DNA of 64,000 nucleotides from Nostoc foliaceum FACHB-393 (lineage in GTDB: Bacteria; Cyanobacteriota; Cyanobacteriia; Cyanobacteriales; Nostocaceae). This document shows, one piece after another, positions 17,298-28,502 of this stretch; the first letter of the stretch is position 1, and each line of letters opens with the position of its first letter. The translations under genes were made by a program, and so were the position numbers. The notes beneath the pieces were generated by a model, which was not told the DNA's origin, ran no database searches, and saw only the letters and a list, made by a program, of their open reading frames with translations. The stretch spans positions 1-64,000 of the forward strand of contig NZ_JACJTD010000016.1 of NCBI RefSeq assembly GCF_014698505.1. The letters run 5' to 3'.

Positions 17298-18080
17298 CTA
17301 ACTCGAAGCACTGGTATAAAATCGCAACGCAAACCGCCAAAACCAAGTAGAAGCGAAAAACAGCACTACTGCCAATATTGCCGCACCTATCAACCAGCTA
17401 ATTTCACTCCTACCCAATAGCGCTTGGGCTGGGACAGTAGTTAAAAATGCTACTGGCATCACAAAGGTGAAGAAAAAACGGTAAGCAGTAGGATATGCTG
17501 CGATGGGATATCGTCCAGCTTCCAACAAACCACGCAAAACTTCTGTGACGTTGTATATTTTGACGAACCAGATACTCATCGCTCCCAGCATAAACCACAG
17601 GCTGTACAGAATCACTAAGCTGAATAATAATGGCAGCACACCAAGTAGATAGTCGTCTATCCCTACACCGAGGCGTTTACCCGCGTAGCCAATAATCACA
17701 CTACCAAAAATTAGATCCGGCATTCCCCAAGGTGAAAGGGTATGGGTGGAAAGCCAAAACTGACTGCGGATAGGTTTTAATAATATAAAGTCCAAAGTGC
17801 CTTCTTGGACATGGCGGACAATGCGATTTAAGTTCGACGCCAGAAAAGTAGCAGAAAAGCCTTGTAGTAAGGTAAAAAGTCCTAGAACTACTAAAGCTGC
17901 TTCCCATGACCAACCACTAAAAGTGTAGCCAGTCCGGTAAAACAAGAATAGTCCAAAGAGGCTACCGACAAGATTTCCCAAGCTGCTGAGGGTAGCTATG
18001 AAAAAGTTAATCCGATACTCTAACTCTGCTGCGATCGCAGCACTCCAAAATAGCTTTAGTACTTTCAAATATCTTTGCAT
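17298..18080 (-). CDS. ABC-2 type transporter permease
   Basis: A 260-residue membrane protein with about six hydrophobic segments. An N-terminal amphipathic stretch MQRYLKVLKLFWSAAIAAEL precedes the first membrane helix, and VQEGTLDFILLKPIRSQFWL is characteristic of the COG3694/DUF990 group of ABC-2 permeases. Such proteins normally work with a second permease and an ATPase, neither of which lies beside it here. The substrate is unknown. It converges on hrcA with a 29-base gap. Confidence 0.85.
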   Translation of the reverse strand: MQRYLKVLKLFWSAAIAAELEYRINFFIATLSSLGNLVGSLFGLFLFYRTGYTFSGWSWEAALVVLGLFTLLQGFSATFLASNLNRIVRHVQEGTLDFILLKPIRSQFWLSTHTLSPWGMPDLIFGSVIIGYAGKRLGVGIDDYLLGVLPLLFSLVILYSLWFMLGAMSIWFVKIYNVTEVLRGLLEAGRYPIAAYPTAYRFFFTFVMPVAFLTTVPAQALLGRSEISWLIGAAILAVVLFFASTWFWRFALRFYTSASS

Positions 18081-18229
18081 CTTGCACCCTTATCCCAATA
18101 TGTTCCATCTGTCATGACATTTCCATAATTTACACAATAACTTTAAGGAAATTTAATATTACTTTTTATTCAGGAAAATTGCTAAACGTTAAGATGTTGT
18201 GGATCTATTGTTGAGAGGTAAGAAATTCT

Positions 18230-18334
18230 ATGGTTCTGGATTTACCAGAACTAGTGAAATCACTCGGCTACTTTGAGGTATGAGCAATTATCTTTGCTGA
18301 GTCTGGCTTGTTAATTGGTATATTTATTTACTAA
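18230..18334 (+). pseudogene. DedA-family membrane protein, N-terminal remnant
   Basis: From ATG 18230 the frame reads LPELVKSLGYFEV, a TGA where Trp is expected, then AIIFAESGLLIGIF, and stops at 18334. LPELV..GY...WAIIFAESGLLIG is the conserved start of DedA proteins. The remainder, including the PGD-containing loop, is absent, so this is a 34-codon fragment. It lies 24 bases upstream of exoD and may now serve only as leader DNA. Confidence 0.8.
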
Positions 18335-18357
18335 ATTTTGCTAAATCCTGGTGATAT

Positions 18358-18981
18358 ATGGCTAAACTATCTAACGAATTACAACGCTATTTTTTTGAGG
18401 AAGATCGACCCTCAAAAGTAACTTTGACAGAGATTTTACTATTAGCAAAAGAAAGAATTTTTGGATTTTTGCTGATTATCCTGTCTTTACCTTCAGCTTT
18501 GCCAGTTCCAGCACCAGGATACTCAGTCCCTTTCGGCATCCTGATTTTCCTATTAGCGGTACAGCTAATCGCCGGTGCCAAAACCCCCTGGCTACCCAAG
18601 CGGATGATGAGTCATCCTATCCAACTCACAACAGTTCAGGGATTCTTGAAAGCAGGGATTCCTTGGTTAAAAAGAATTGAAGCGATCGCTCGTCCTCGTC
18701 TGAGCTATATCTGTACTACTTTACCTGGTAGAGTGACCATTGGTATAGCGATCGCCTTGATGGCAATTTCTATGATGATTCCGATTCCAGGAACTAATAC
18801 CCTACCAGCAATGGGGATTTTTGTAACTAGCTTTGGCTTATCGGAAGATGATGGTGCTATTAGCCTGGGTGGTTTAGTTATGTGTGTACTAGGGGCAGTT
18901 TTAACTACTTCCATACTATTGGCATTGATTTGGGGTGGTTCCAGTCTTCTTGACATCATCAAGACTTGGCTAGGTCGTTAA
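18358..18981 (+). CDS. ExoD-family exopolysaccharide synthesis protein
   Basis: A 207-residue integral membrane protein. The conserved ExoD core LPSALPVPAPGYSVPFGILI and AGAKTPWLPKRM lies in the N-terminal half, and IPIPGTNTLPAMGIFVTSFG with GLSEDDGA in the C-terminal half. The two halves look like an internal repeat. ExoD was first linked to exopolysaccharide production in rhizobia; its biochemical role is unclear. It has about four to five membrane segments. Confidence 0.9.
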   Translation: MAKLSNELQRYFFEEDRPSKVTLTEILLLAKERIFGFLLIILSLPSALPVPAPGYSVPFGILIFLLAVQLIAGAKTPWLPKRMMSHPIQLTTVQGFLKAGIPWLKRIEAIARPRLSYICTTLPGRVTIGIAIALMAISMMIPIPGTNTLPAMGIFVTSFGLSEDDGAISLGGLVMCVLGAVLTTSILLALIWGGSSLLDIIKTWLGR

Positions 18982-19041
18982 ATAGCAAAAATACTACTTG
19001 AGGGTAATGACACACGAACATCAGAGGTTGATAATATCACG

Positions 19042-19575
19042 ATGGCTCCCTTAAACACCAACCTCTATCTGTTCTTAGAAAATCTCCTCTTTTTCCTAAT
19101 TGCCACACTTTTTATTGTGGTTGTAAATTGGGGGTGGAAACAGACAAAGCCTTATACTCTACCTCTACCATTTCCCTCTTGGTATAAAATCTGGTTTGGC
19201 TCAGTGCAGCTGCTAGGAGTCTTGCTGCCATTAATCGTTATGCTTTTGTGGGGTGTATGGTGGGGCGATGGCAGTGTGTTAACTGTGCTTGGTTGGTATT
19301 TTATCGTATTAGGGTTGCAAATCATCTCTGAGAGAGTAACGCTCAGGCAGTTGCAAAATGTAGTGTGGGTGATGGTACCTTATATATACCTGCCTTACCG
19401 CTTCTGGCAGTTGTATGAGGGTTTGACACTTTTGGATTCCAAAAGCGAGTTGCAGTGGGTACGATATTTGTTGGTTTTTGAATTGGTGCTGTGGATTGTT
19501 AACTATGCCATAGATGTATCTCAATTGCCACGGCTGTTTCGCTGGGAAGTAAAATCAGACTCTGACCTTAGCTAG
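19042..19575 (+). CDS. Hypothetical integral membrane protein
   Basis: A 177-residue protein with about four membrane segments (for example ENLLFFLIATLFIVVVNWGW, then LLGVLLPLIVMLLWGVWW). It has a Trp-rich character and a short polar C-terminus. I do not recognise the family. It follows exoD on the same strand with a 60-base gap, so co-expression is possible. Confidence 0.75.
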   Translation: MAPLNTNLYLFLENLLFFLIATLFIVVVNWGWKQTKPYTLPLPFPSWYKIWFGSVQLLGVLLPLIVMLLWGVWWGDGSVLTVLGWYFIVLGLQIISERVTLRQLQNVVWVMVPYIYLPYRFWQLYEGLTLLDSKSELQWVRYLLVFELVLWIVNYAIDVSQLPRLFRWEVKSDSDLS

Positions 19576-19585
19576 GGATTAAAAT

Positions 19586-19618
19586 AATTCGTAATTCGTA
19601 ATTCGTAATTCGTAATTC
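19586..19618. repeat. CGTAATT heptamer repeat between convergent genes
   Basis: Five adjacent copies of the heptamer lie between the membrane protein at 19042-19575 and the secreted protein at 19691-20245. Confidence 0.9.
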
Positions 19619-19690
19619 AGTTTTGTAACAGAGATTTAGACACTGCTACAAAACTTACCGCTTGTTTGCTTTTTACTGAAACCCACAGAA

Positions 19691-20245
19691 TTAGTTAATC
19701 GCAGAATTAGCCATTTTTACCAAAGAAGTGCGATCGCCTGCTTTCAACCCAACAATATATTGCACACCCTGTTGTCTCCAAGTCAAGGTAGCATCTGAGC
19801 AATTAGCACCACAAGTAAAATCCACAAAATAGCCAGTAATGCCCTTAGCTAAGGATACAGGTTTACCAGTAAGGCGCGGTGTTTTGCGGGTTACAGCTTC
19901 AGCAGAAACAATGCCCAAACGACAGGCAGTTCCACCAGTACAATCGGGACTGAAACCCAGTAAAATTTCGTACTTTTTTTGCGTAGCAGCTTCTATAATT
20001 GCGTAAATTGGATTTTCCCCATCCGACTCAGGAATAAACTTTGGCAATAAAATCTTAATTTGAGTCTTTTGCTTTAATTTAGGCATAATAGATTTAAAAA
20101 CTGGGTGTGGCGAGGTTTTACTCTGCTGTGCTATCAATTGAGACTGGTTATTTATAGTAGCTATGGCTGACTTGTGAAAGCTGCCAACACTGACTAGTAA
20201 AAATACGGCACACACAGCACTGGTATTTCTGAAGCTTAAAATCAT
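19691..20245 (-). CDS. Secreted hypothetical protein with four conserved-looking cysteines
   Basis: A 184-residue protein with an N-terminal signal sequence (FRNTSAVCAVFLLVSVGS). The mature part has IKILLPKFIPESDGENPIYA, CTGGTACRLGIVSAEAV and CGANCSDATLTWRQQGVQYI. The paired cysteines suggest disulfides in the periplasm. Similar small secreted proteins are common in cyanobacteria, but I cannot name a family. The gene converges on the heptamer repeat and is monocistronic. Confidence 0.75.
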   Translation of the reverse strand: MILSFRNTSAVCAVFLLVSVGSFHKSAIATINNQSQLIAQQSKTSPHPVFKSIMPKLKQKTQIKILLPKFIPESDGENPIYAIIEAATQKKYEILLGFSPDCTGGTACRLGIVSAEAVTRKTPRLTGKPVSLAKGITGYFVDFTCGANCSDATLTWRQQGVQYIVGLKAGDRTSLVKMANSAIN

Positions 20246-20376
20246 CTTTTAGAACCTATTTCATCTAAAGTATTTATTTGTAATACCCATTTTGGGTATC
20301 CAATTACGTATTAAAGAGCGCTTGGAGTCAGCTAAACTGAAGAAGAAATTGCTTAATAAGTTTTAATAATTCTGTT

Positions 20377-20967
20377 ATGAGTACTGATTCACCTGTTAAT
20401 TCCCCCGATAAGTCTGAATCCACATTAGGGAAGCGTTTGAGAAACTTTTTAATTGTAATGGTAGCGATCGCTCTTAGCGTTGCCCTCGTCTTAGGATTGC
20501 GAACTGAAACAACCTCGGCAACTCTAGCTAAATTAAGCGATTCGTCCACACCGTTAGAAGTAGCAATCAGCAATGGCAAACCATCTTTAGTAGAGTTTTA
20601 TGCTGATTGGTGTACTGTCTGCCAGAAAATGGCACCAGATATCACTCAACTAGAAACAGAGTATGCTGACAAGATGAATTTTGTCATGCTGAATGTGGAT
20701 AATACCAAATGGCTACCCGAAATGTTGAAATATCGCGTGGATGGGATTCCCCATTTTGTATTTTTGAGTCAGCAAGGGGAAACCATAGCCCAAGCGATCG
20801 GCGATCAACCACGCACGATTATGGCTAGCAACTTAGAAGCTTTAGTGACTGGTTCGTCTCTTCCTTATGCTCAAGCTAGCGGCAAAGTTTCCAAATTTTC
20901 AGCCCCAGTCGCACCAACGGCTAGTCAAGATGACCCCCGCAGTCATGGTAGCCAAGTGGTAAATTAG
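20377..20967 (+). CDS. txlA: Thioredoxin-like protein TxlA (HCF164-like)
   Basis: A 196-residue membrane-anchored thioredoxin. Residues 21-41 form an N-terminal membrane anchor (LRNFLIVMVAIALSVALVLG). The thioredoxin domain has LVEFYADWCTVCQKM with the redox pair Cys79/Cys82 and the cis-Pro region VDGIPHFVFL. The homologous chloroplast protein HCF164 transfers reducing power across the thylakoid membrane for cytochrome b6f assembly, so a lumenal location is likely. Length and start are typical. Confidence 0.93.
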   Translation: MSTDSPVNSPDKSESTLGKRLRNFLIVMVAIALSVALVLGLRTETTSATLAKLSDSSTPLEVAISNGKPSLVEFYADWCTVCQKMAPDITQLETEYADKMNFVMLNVDNTKWLPEMLKYRVDGIPHFVFLSQQGETIAQAIGDQPRTIMASNLEALVTGSSLPYAQASGKVSKFSAPVAPTASQDDPRSHGSQVVN

Positions 20968-20998
20968 CAATAACCGACGACTGAAGTTCGGAGCGGAC

Positions 20999-22336
20999 TT
21001 AATGCGATCGCCGACAAAATTTCACTTTTAAGCCATCACGAGGACGAGAAAACGGTAGTAGATCCCTCTCAAGATTTTGTCCAGGGAGCAGTTCCCACTG
21101 ATAGTTACGGATTAACAAGGCTGCAAACAACTTAATTTCCAGTCTGGCAAACTCTTTACCTAAACATTCTCGGATACCACCACCGAAGGGAATATGGCTA
21201 AAGACTTTTTGTTTGTCCTCAGCCCGTTCAGGAGCAAAGCGCTGCGGATCGAAATGTTCAGGCTCAGTATAAATATTCTGATCTTGATGAGTCTCCTGAA
21301 TTTGGTAATGTACATTCCAGCCCTTGGGAATTAAGTACCCACCAAACTCGCACGCCTCAATCACCTCCCTAGAACCACTGCGAACCACTGGAGGGGTGAG
21401 CCGTAAAACTTCTTTGAGAACTTGCTCTAGGTAGGTCATTCGCTTGAGGTTTTCTTGAGTAAGCGGTTCTATGAAGCCTAGCTGTTGTTGTTCTGCACGA
21501 GCAGCTTTTAACACTTCTGGATGCTGGGCTAGCAGCAAACATAAGGAAGTCAGTGCTGAAGTCAAGGTTTCATGTCCAGCGACTAGCAATGCCAAAACGT
21601 TATCTTTCACTTCCTTTAAACTCAAACAATTTCCCTCCTCGTCTCGCGCTTGCAACAAGATTCCTAAGACATCTAGATTTAAGGCAGGATTTTGCTGGCG
21701 TTGATGGATCATCCGATCAATCTTGGCGAGAAGTTGCTCACGAGCATGTACTGCTCGATCAAACTTACCTCCAGGCAATCGCATCGGAATTGATAACAAT
21801 CCTTCTCCCCAAGTCTCATAGACTTTTTCTAAGTTCTCATCTGAGGCTGTATTAACTCCCACTAACAACTTACAAGCAATATCAAGGGTGTATTTTTTCA
21901 GTTCAGAATACCAAGTCATTTTACCCAAGCGTTCCCATTTGTGCAGATAGCTGCGGGTTATTTCCTCCATTACCCTGACATACCCTGCTAAAGCTCTTGG
22001 TTGGAAAGCTTGTGACAACTGCTTACGTAGATTTTGGTGAGAGATGCCATTTTTCATCCCTATAGAACCTGCCCCCAGTAACACCTCAAAACTTAAAGGG
22101 TTGGTCATCGCCAATATCTGGCCCTCGCTAGTGAATAGAAAACGGCTGGCTTCTGCCCCAATCAGGACAATTGTTTTCTGACCCAACAAATGGGTTTTGA
22201 AGATTGTTCCATATTGCTGCTGTCGCTGCTTAATAAAACCTCCTGGATCGCGCAAATAGCTAATTGTTTCGCCAACGATGGGTAAACCCAAGCTACCAGG
22301 GGGTAAAGGGAGGCGCTCTGTAGAAAAAGTTGTCAT
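20999..22336 (-). CDS. Cytochrome P450, CYP120-like
   Basis: A 445-residue haem monooxygenase. The N-terminus LPLPPGSLGLPIVGETISYL is soluble, without a membrane anchor. The oxygen-activating I helix is VAGHETLTSA, the K helix ExxR is EVLRL, and the haem-binding loop is FGGGIRECLGKEFA. Overall similarity is to the cyanobacterial CYP120 group, whose best-studied member acts on retinoids. It is divergent from a TetR gene with a palindrome in the shared promoter, so repression by that regulator is likely. Confidence 0.93.
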   Translation of the reverse strand: MTTFSTERLPLPPGSLGLPIVGETISYLRDPGGFIKQRQQQYGTIFKTHLLGQKTIVLIGAEASRFLFTSEGQILAMTNPLSFEVLLGAGSIGMKNGISHQNLRKQLSQAFQPRALAGYVRVMEEITRSYLHKWERLGKMTWYSELKKYTLDIACKLLVGVNTASDENLEKVYETWGEGLLSIPMRLPGGKFDRAVHAREQLLAKIDRMIHQRQQNPALNLDVLGILLQARDEEGNCLSLKEVKDNVLALLVAGHETLTSALTSLCLLLAQHPEVLKAARAEQQQLGFIEPLTQENLKRMTYLEQVLKEVLRLTPPVVRSGSREVIEACEFGGYLIPKGWNVHYQIQETHQDQNIYTEPEHFDPQRFAPERAEDKQKVFSHIPFGGGIRECLGKEFARLEIKLFAALLIRNYQWELLPGQNLERDLLPFSRPRDGLKVKFCRRSH

Positions 22337-22368
22337 TTTTATTGTGGGAAAAAAGCTATTATTTTAGT

Positions 22369-22385
22369 TACGAAACAGTATCGTA
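22369..22385. promoter_or_regulatory. Palindromic candidate operator between P450 and TetR genes
   Basis: TACGAAACAGTATCGTA is a near-perfect 17-bp palindrome (TACGA/TCGTA arms, two paired mismatches inside). It lies in the 82-base divergent spacer, 32 bases upstream of the P450 start and 33 upstream of the TetR start. Its size and symmetry fit a TetR-family dimer site that would control both genes. Confidence 0.7.
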
Positions 22386-22418
22386 AATTTATAAAAGTAT
22401 GTCAATCGGAAAAATTTT

Positions 22419-23012
22419 ATGAATGAATCTGTCAAAAACTCACCCGGACGACCCCGGAGTATGCGATCGCATCAAGCCATCCTGAAAGCGACCTTAGATT
22501 TGTTAGGGGAAGTGGGATATGAACGCATGAGTATTGAAGCGATCGCAGCCCGTGCTGGGGTAGGTAAACCCACTATCTATAGGCGTTATAGCTCCAAAGA
22601 AGAACTCGTAGCAGATGCGATCGAAAACTCAAGGGAAGAGATATTAATACCAGACACTGGGACTCTCTGGGGCGATCTTGAGCTAATTATTGAGAGTGCC
22701 GGCAGAACCACCCTCACCCCCTTGGGTCGTCAGATCAAAGCCTTGATTATCAGTACAGCCTCCAGTAGCCCACAGTTTGCCCAGGTCTACTGGACAAAAT
22801 ATCTACAACCCCGACGCCAAGCGTTCCGGGTTGTGATTGAGCGTGCAAAAATGAGAAACGAAATCCAGGCTGACACAAACAGCGATTTAATCTTTGACCT
22901 AATGAGTGGAGCGATGCTCTATGCCCAAATCTTCCCTCCCACCTCTGAGCCGTGGGAAGCATATATTCACCGTGCCCTAGAGCTTTTTCTCAAAAGTAGC
23001 TTAAATCCGTAA
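22419..23012 (+). CDS. TetR/AcrR-family transcriptional regulator
   Basis: A 197-residue repressor. The N-terminal helix-turn-helix reads ILKATLDLLGEVGYERMSIE followed by AIAARAGVGKPTIYRRYSSK and EELVADAI, the standard TetR signature. The C-terminal ligand domain (RTTLTPLGRQIKALIISTAS and later helices) fits the TetR_C_16-like group. Its divergent position suggests it represses the P450 and itself until a ligand, perhaps the P450 substrate, binds. Confidence 0.92.
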   Translation: MNESVKNSPGRPRSMRSHQAILKATLDLLGEVGYERMSIEAIAARAGVGKPTIYRRYSSKEELVADAIENSREEILIPDTGTLWGDLELIIESAGRTTLTPLGRQIKALIISTASSSPQFAQVYWTKYLQPRRQAFRVVIERAKMRNEIQADTNSDLIFDLMSGAMLYAQIFPPTSEPWEAYIHRALELFLKSSLNP

Positions 23013-23018
23013 TCCCCT

Positions 23019-24230
23019 TCATGCAATAGATTGCCGCTTGAAACGCTTATGAGCGTACATTAATTCGTCAGACTTGGCGATTAGTTGTTCTAGTGACATA
23101 TTGCTTCCTGGTGAGTAACGCTCTATCCCCATACTCATCGAAAGTTCATAGCTACGGTTTTGCTGTTGATTAAAGTTGGCGATATTTGCTTGCAAACACG
23201 CTTGGATGCTATCAGCATCCTTAAAGTAGCTGGAGATGAAAACAATAAACTCATCTCCACCCAAGCGGGCAACAATATCTGAGTTCCGAAAACTTTGTTT
23301 GAGTAATCGAGCAGCATTAACAATTAAGGCATCTCCTATGTCGTGACCAAGGGTGTCGTTAATTTGTTTTAGTCCATCTAAATCAATGAAGATAACCCAG
23401 CACAAGACTCTCAGGCGATGAGCAATTTTTAATTGTTGTTCAGCCATCAAGAAAAAGCCACGTCGGTTATGCAAACCTGTTAGTTCATCAGTCAGCGATA
23501 AATGCCTTCCTTCAATCTCTGCTTCTTTGCGGTTGCGAACTTCCTGCATGAGTTCCATCTGAGCGATCGCCTGCCGAGTTAGGCGGCGCAGTGCATCCAA
23601 TTGCTGGTAACTTAAAAAGCGAGGAATGGTATCGATTACACACAACGTTCCGAGGGGAAAACCATCAGGCGTAACTAGTGGGGCACCAGCATAAAAACGA
23701 ATTTTGGGATTACCTTTGACTAAGGGATTGTTAGTAAAGCGATCGTCATTGATGGCATCGGGAACCACTAATATATCCTCTGGTTGAAAAATTGCATGGG
23801 CACAAAAAGACCACTCTCTGGGTGTTTCCCTAGCTTTTAGCCCAACCTTAGATTTAAACCATTGGCGATCGGCATCAACTAAGCTAATTAAAGCTATTGG
23901 AGTCTTACAAATGTAGGCAGCAAGAGCAGTTAGGTCATCAAACGCTTCTTCAGGTAGGGTATCCAAAATATTGTAGTCCACCAATGCTTTGAGCCTTTCT
24001 GCTTCATTTTCAGGTAAAGGAACAGCTTGCTTTTTCACAGATGAGTGTCTAAACCTTAGCCAGGAAAGTCTGGTACGTTGGAAATTTTGCAACAACCGCA
24101 GGATTACCTCTCCAGCATCAAGGCTGCGTGATAGAAACATCTCTGCAACGAAAATCAAGATTCGGTTGAATATATAGAAATATTCTATTATGTGATGTTC
24201 TTCATGCCTTTGGTTTGCTCTGTTGTTCAT
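23019..24230 (-). CDS. GAF-GGDEF diguanylate cyclase
   Basis: A 403-residue signalling enzyme. A GAF domain spans about residues 85-215 ([20 protein letters not shown], then [20 protein letters not shown]). A short coiled coil joins it to the GGDEF domain from about 245 ([20 protein letters not shown]). The active-site motif is an intact RLGGDEF, and RNSD five residues before it fits the product-inhibition RxxD site. It should therefore make cyclic-di-GMP. A start about 30 codons downstream (Met31) is possible. Confidence 0.93.
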   Translation of the reverse strand: MNNRANQRHEEHHIIEYFYIFNRILIFVAEMFLSRSLDAGEVILRLLQNFQRTRLSWLRFRHSSVKKQAVPLPENEAERLKALVDYNILDTLPEEAFDDLTALAAYICKTPIALISLVDADRQWFKSKVGLKARETPREWSFCAHAIFQPEDILVVPDAINDDRFTNNPLVKGNPKIRFYAGAPLVTPDGFPLGTLCVIDTIPRFLSYQQLDALRRLTRQAIAQMELMQEVRNRKEAEIEGRHLSLTDELTGLHNRRGFFLMAEQQLKIAHRLRVLCWVIFIDLDGLKQINDTLGHDIGDALIVNAARLLKQSFRNSDIVARLGGDEFIVFISSYFKDADSIQACLQANIANFNQQQNRSYELSMSMGIERYSPGSNMSLEQLIAKSDELMYAHKRFKRQSIA

Positions 24231-24640
24231 GTCATCCTAGCTTTCACTGTGCAGATTCCCTGAGTATCTAGATACTTACAAGGTCTTGTGCCCAAAGCCA
24301 GTTTGAAAATGATCAATATAAACTAAAAATTATCAAAACTTATTATACTGTCAAAGTTCCGAGGGACGGCTTTCATCGGAACTTATTCTTTCATCAATCA
24401 ATAGGCAACTAACCAGACTCACGGCAAAAATAAAAATGCGTGATCGCTAACACTAGTTCCTTAAGTTGAAAAACCCATTTTCTACAGACAAAGACCTTAG
24501 AGAATGTTTGAAAAGTATTTTTGGTAACATCTAAACCTAACCCCCCTAGCCCCCTTCTCTACAAGGAAATTGGGGTTTCAAAGCCTCTCGACCTTTCGGG
24601 GAGGCTCATGAGCGATCGCTTAACTTTGCAGCACAGTCCT

Positions 24641-24672
24641 GATTATCTCTGCATATAAGCGCAGAGATAATC
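24641..24672. repeat. Inverted repeat, 12-bp stem
   Basis: GATTATCTCTGC pairs with GCAGAGATAATC around a short loop (ATATAAGC). It lacks a T-run, so it may be an RNA structure or a mobile palindrome rather than a terminator. Confidence 0.65.
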
Positions 24673-24934
24673 CAATATAGGGAAACTCAAAGCCTGGAAA
24701 GCTTTGAATTAAGCATTGTCATTTGTTGTCATACAATCTCAAATGGTTGCTCAAGCCTCAAGAATGCGATCGCACTCTCTCTTGATTCCCTCTAAAACCA
24801 GAATATTTGAATATCGCAATAAAATTGGCGCTGTGCAAATATTTTTGCGAAAATTCATTTGCCCTTTGATAGAAGCAATTGGTGTGGAAACATCCTGACG
24901 CTCAGAAGTTGTCTCTGAATTCTTCTTTAGTAAT

Positions 24935-24969
24935 GTTGCCTTGTACCAGAATAATTGGTACAAGGCAAC
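24935..24969. repeat. Perfect inverted repeat, 14-bp stem with 7-base loop
   Basis: GTTGCCTTGTACCA and TGGTACAAGGCAAC are exact reverse complements around GAATAAT. No gene ends nearby on either strand within 200 bases, so it is not an ordinary terminator. Confidence 0.8.
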
Positions 24970-25191
24970 GGTTGATACAGTTTGAAGAATCGATTTCAGC
25001 TTTGATCCTTGATATGCAAGTAATATAAGCCGTAGAAAACTTACCAACCAATTCGGCCGGATGGGTAAATTTTGCCCAAACTAAAAATTAGTAATTTTAC
25101 TCAGAGGAAAATGCACGCAATATGAGCAATGCTGAACAAGCTGTGCAGAGATGAAATTACAGTTTTTAGGACAAAAATAATGGAGAGAGTA

Positions 25192-25545
25192 ATGATTACC
25201 GAAGAAGACTTAGCCCAACAATTTACCCTTATTATTGAGCAAGCTCACCCAAGAGTGTGGGAATTACTACGCCACTGCTATGTAAAAGTGCTAAATTCTA
25301 AATTAAAAGGAGTTTATATTGCTCATGCCAAATATATAAGGATTTACTGTCCTGACAGACTGATTGCTGCTGTAGTAGCAGAAAAAAATTTACTGATAGA
25401 AGTGGCAGAATATCTGGGGCTAGTTGAAGTTGCTTGCGTGAATGCTACTAATCTGTTACACGACCCCAAATCGAAGCTTAAGAATGTTTATCCTCAGTTG
25501 TGGTTAGATTTGCTGTGGATTGTTACGCAAAAGCAAGAATTATGA
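25192..25545 (+). CDS. Hypothetical cytoplasmic protein
   Basis: I do not recognise this protein of about 117 residues. The ATG at 25192 (MITEEDLAQQFTLIIEQAHP) follows GAGAG at a usable distance; in-frame ATGs at 25129 and 25180 would lengthen it by up to 21 residues. It is alpha-helical by composition, with segments VWELLRHCYVKVLNSKLKGV and VAEKNLLIEVAEYLGLVEVA, no signal peptide and no membrane segment. It stands alone between two gene-poor stretches. Confidence 0.7.
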   Translation: MITEEDLAQQFTLIIEQAHPRVWELLRHCYVKVLNSKLKGVYIAHAKYIRIYCPDRLIAAVVAEKNLLIEVAEYLGLVEVACVNATNLLHDPKSKLKNVYPQLWLDLLWIVTQKQEL

Positions 25546-25654
25546 AAATTGGAGTTATCTCTTCTGCTGTGCATAACTTTGCTGCTAAATTTCTTAACAC
25601 GATGGAATAATTTTCTCTCCCTGGAAGAATTTCCAATAACACATTAAGCTCGAA

Positions 25655-25885
25655 TTAGTCCTTATATGACTCCAAAATCCCACTGCGAATCATTAGTTGT
25701 GGCCAAAACAACACAAAAAATCCCATCCACGTCATTACAGGGATAGAGACGAGAACTGTTAGCCAGATAGTTTTAAAGAGTAACCAGCTACCACCAATCA
25801 GTGTTACACCTGTGAGAACTATAGACCAGGGTTGACACCACCAAGGTTTGTAGTTCCAGGGGCTTACGGGCTTTTGTTCAGACAT
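25655..25885 (-). CDS. Small membrane protein, DUF6737-like
   Basis: A 76-residue protein with two membrane segments (WSIVLTGVTLIGGSWLLFKT and WLTVLVSIPVMTWMGFFVLF) after a Trp-rich N-terminus (PWNYKPWWCQPW). This pattern is conserved in cyanobacteria and, from memory, corresponds to DUF6737. The role is unknown; a thylakoid or plasma membrane location is likely. It has its own start with ATG at 25885. Confidence 0.75.
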   Translation of the reverse strand: MSEQKPVSPWNYKPWWCQPWSIVLTGVTLIGGSWLLFKTIWLTVLVSIPVMTWMGFFVLFWPQLMIRSGILESYKD

Positions 25886-25982
25886 TAGTTTTATTTAGTA
25901 AAACTCCAAATTTTCCTTTAACAATTTTTAGGGTAAATGATGTCCCAAAGTTCTAGAGTCGAACGTGTTGACTTTGCCCGCA

Positions 25983-26035
25983 CTTCTCTACGAGAGGCTG
26001 CGCCCTAAGCGTAGCTATGCCGCAGGCTTGATAAC
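25983..26035. repeat. Interspersed palindromic repeat
   Basis: CTCTACGAGAGGCTGCGCC and AAGCGTAGCTATGCCGCAGG resemble the other Nostoc-type mobile repeats in this window. The rest of 25886-26307 holds nothing I can identify. Confidence 0.6.
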
Positions 26036-26307
26036 AGAGCTACGTTACCATCACAGGCATCGCTATCAATATTATCAAGGTTTTGGTAAAATTCGTGAGA
26101 AATCTTCGCCAAAACGACCCTTGAAGGCAATCTGTGCAGCATAATCAATGTTTTACACGACATCACATTGATATGAACGTGACGCGTTGGCCAGATAAGC
26201 TGTTAAGCATTTAATTTGCACATTGAGATCGCAGGGGGCAAGGGAGAGGGTTTGCAGCTTTTATTACCATGAAAATGATGCAATTTAAATGACGATTAGC
26301 TTATGCA

Positions 26308-28452
<2,145 letters not shown>

Positions 28453-28502
28453 TCATATAAAAATCGAGTTTTGCCAATCAGTTTACGATTAGCAGAGGTA
28501 CT

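Larger units (their letters stand above)
24231..25191. other. Gene-poor interval with two strong inverted repeats
   Basis: No convincing gene is seen in this stretch of nearly 1 kb. It holds a common C/G-rich intergenic repeat (around 24538-24575), a HIP1 site, and two hairpins annotated separately. A 98-codon minus-strand frame at 24751-25047 has no recognisable family, no ribosome site and runs through the second hairpin, so I do not call it. Confidence 0.6.

Noticed and set aside
24751..25047. 98-codon minus-strand frame
   Set aside because: It reads through a strong inverted repeat, has no family resemblance and no ribosome site.
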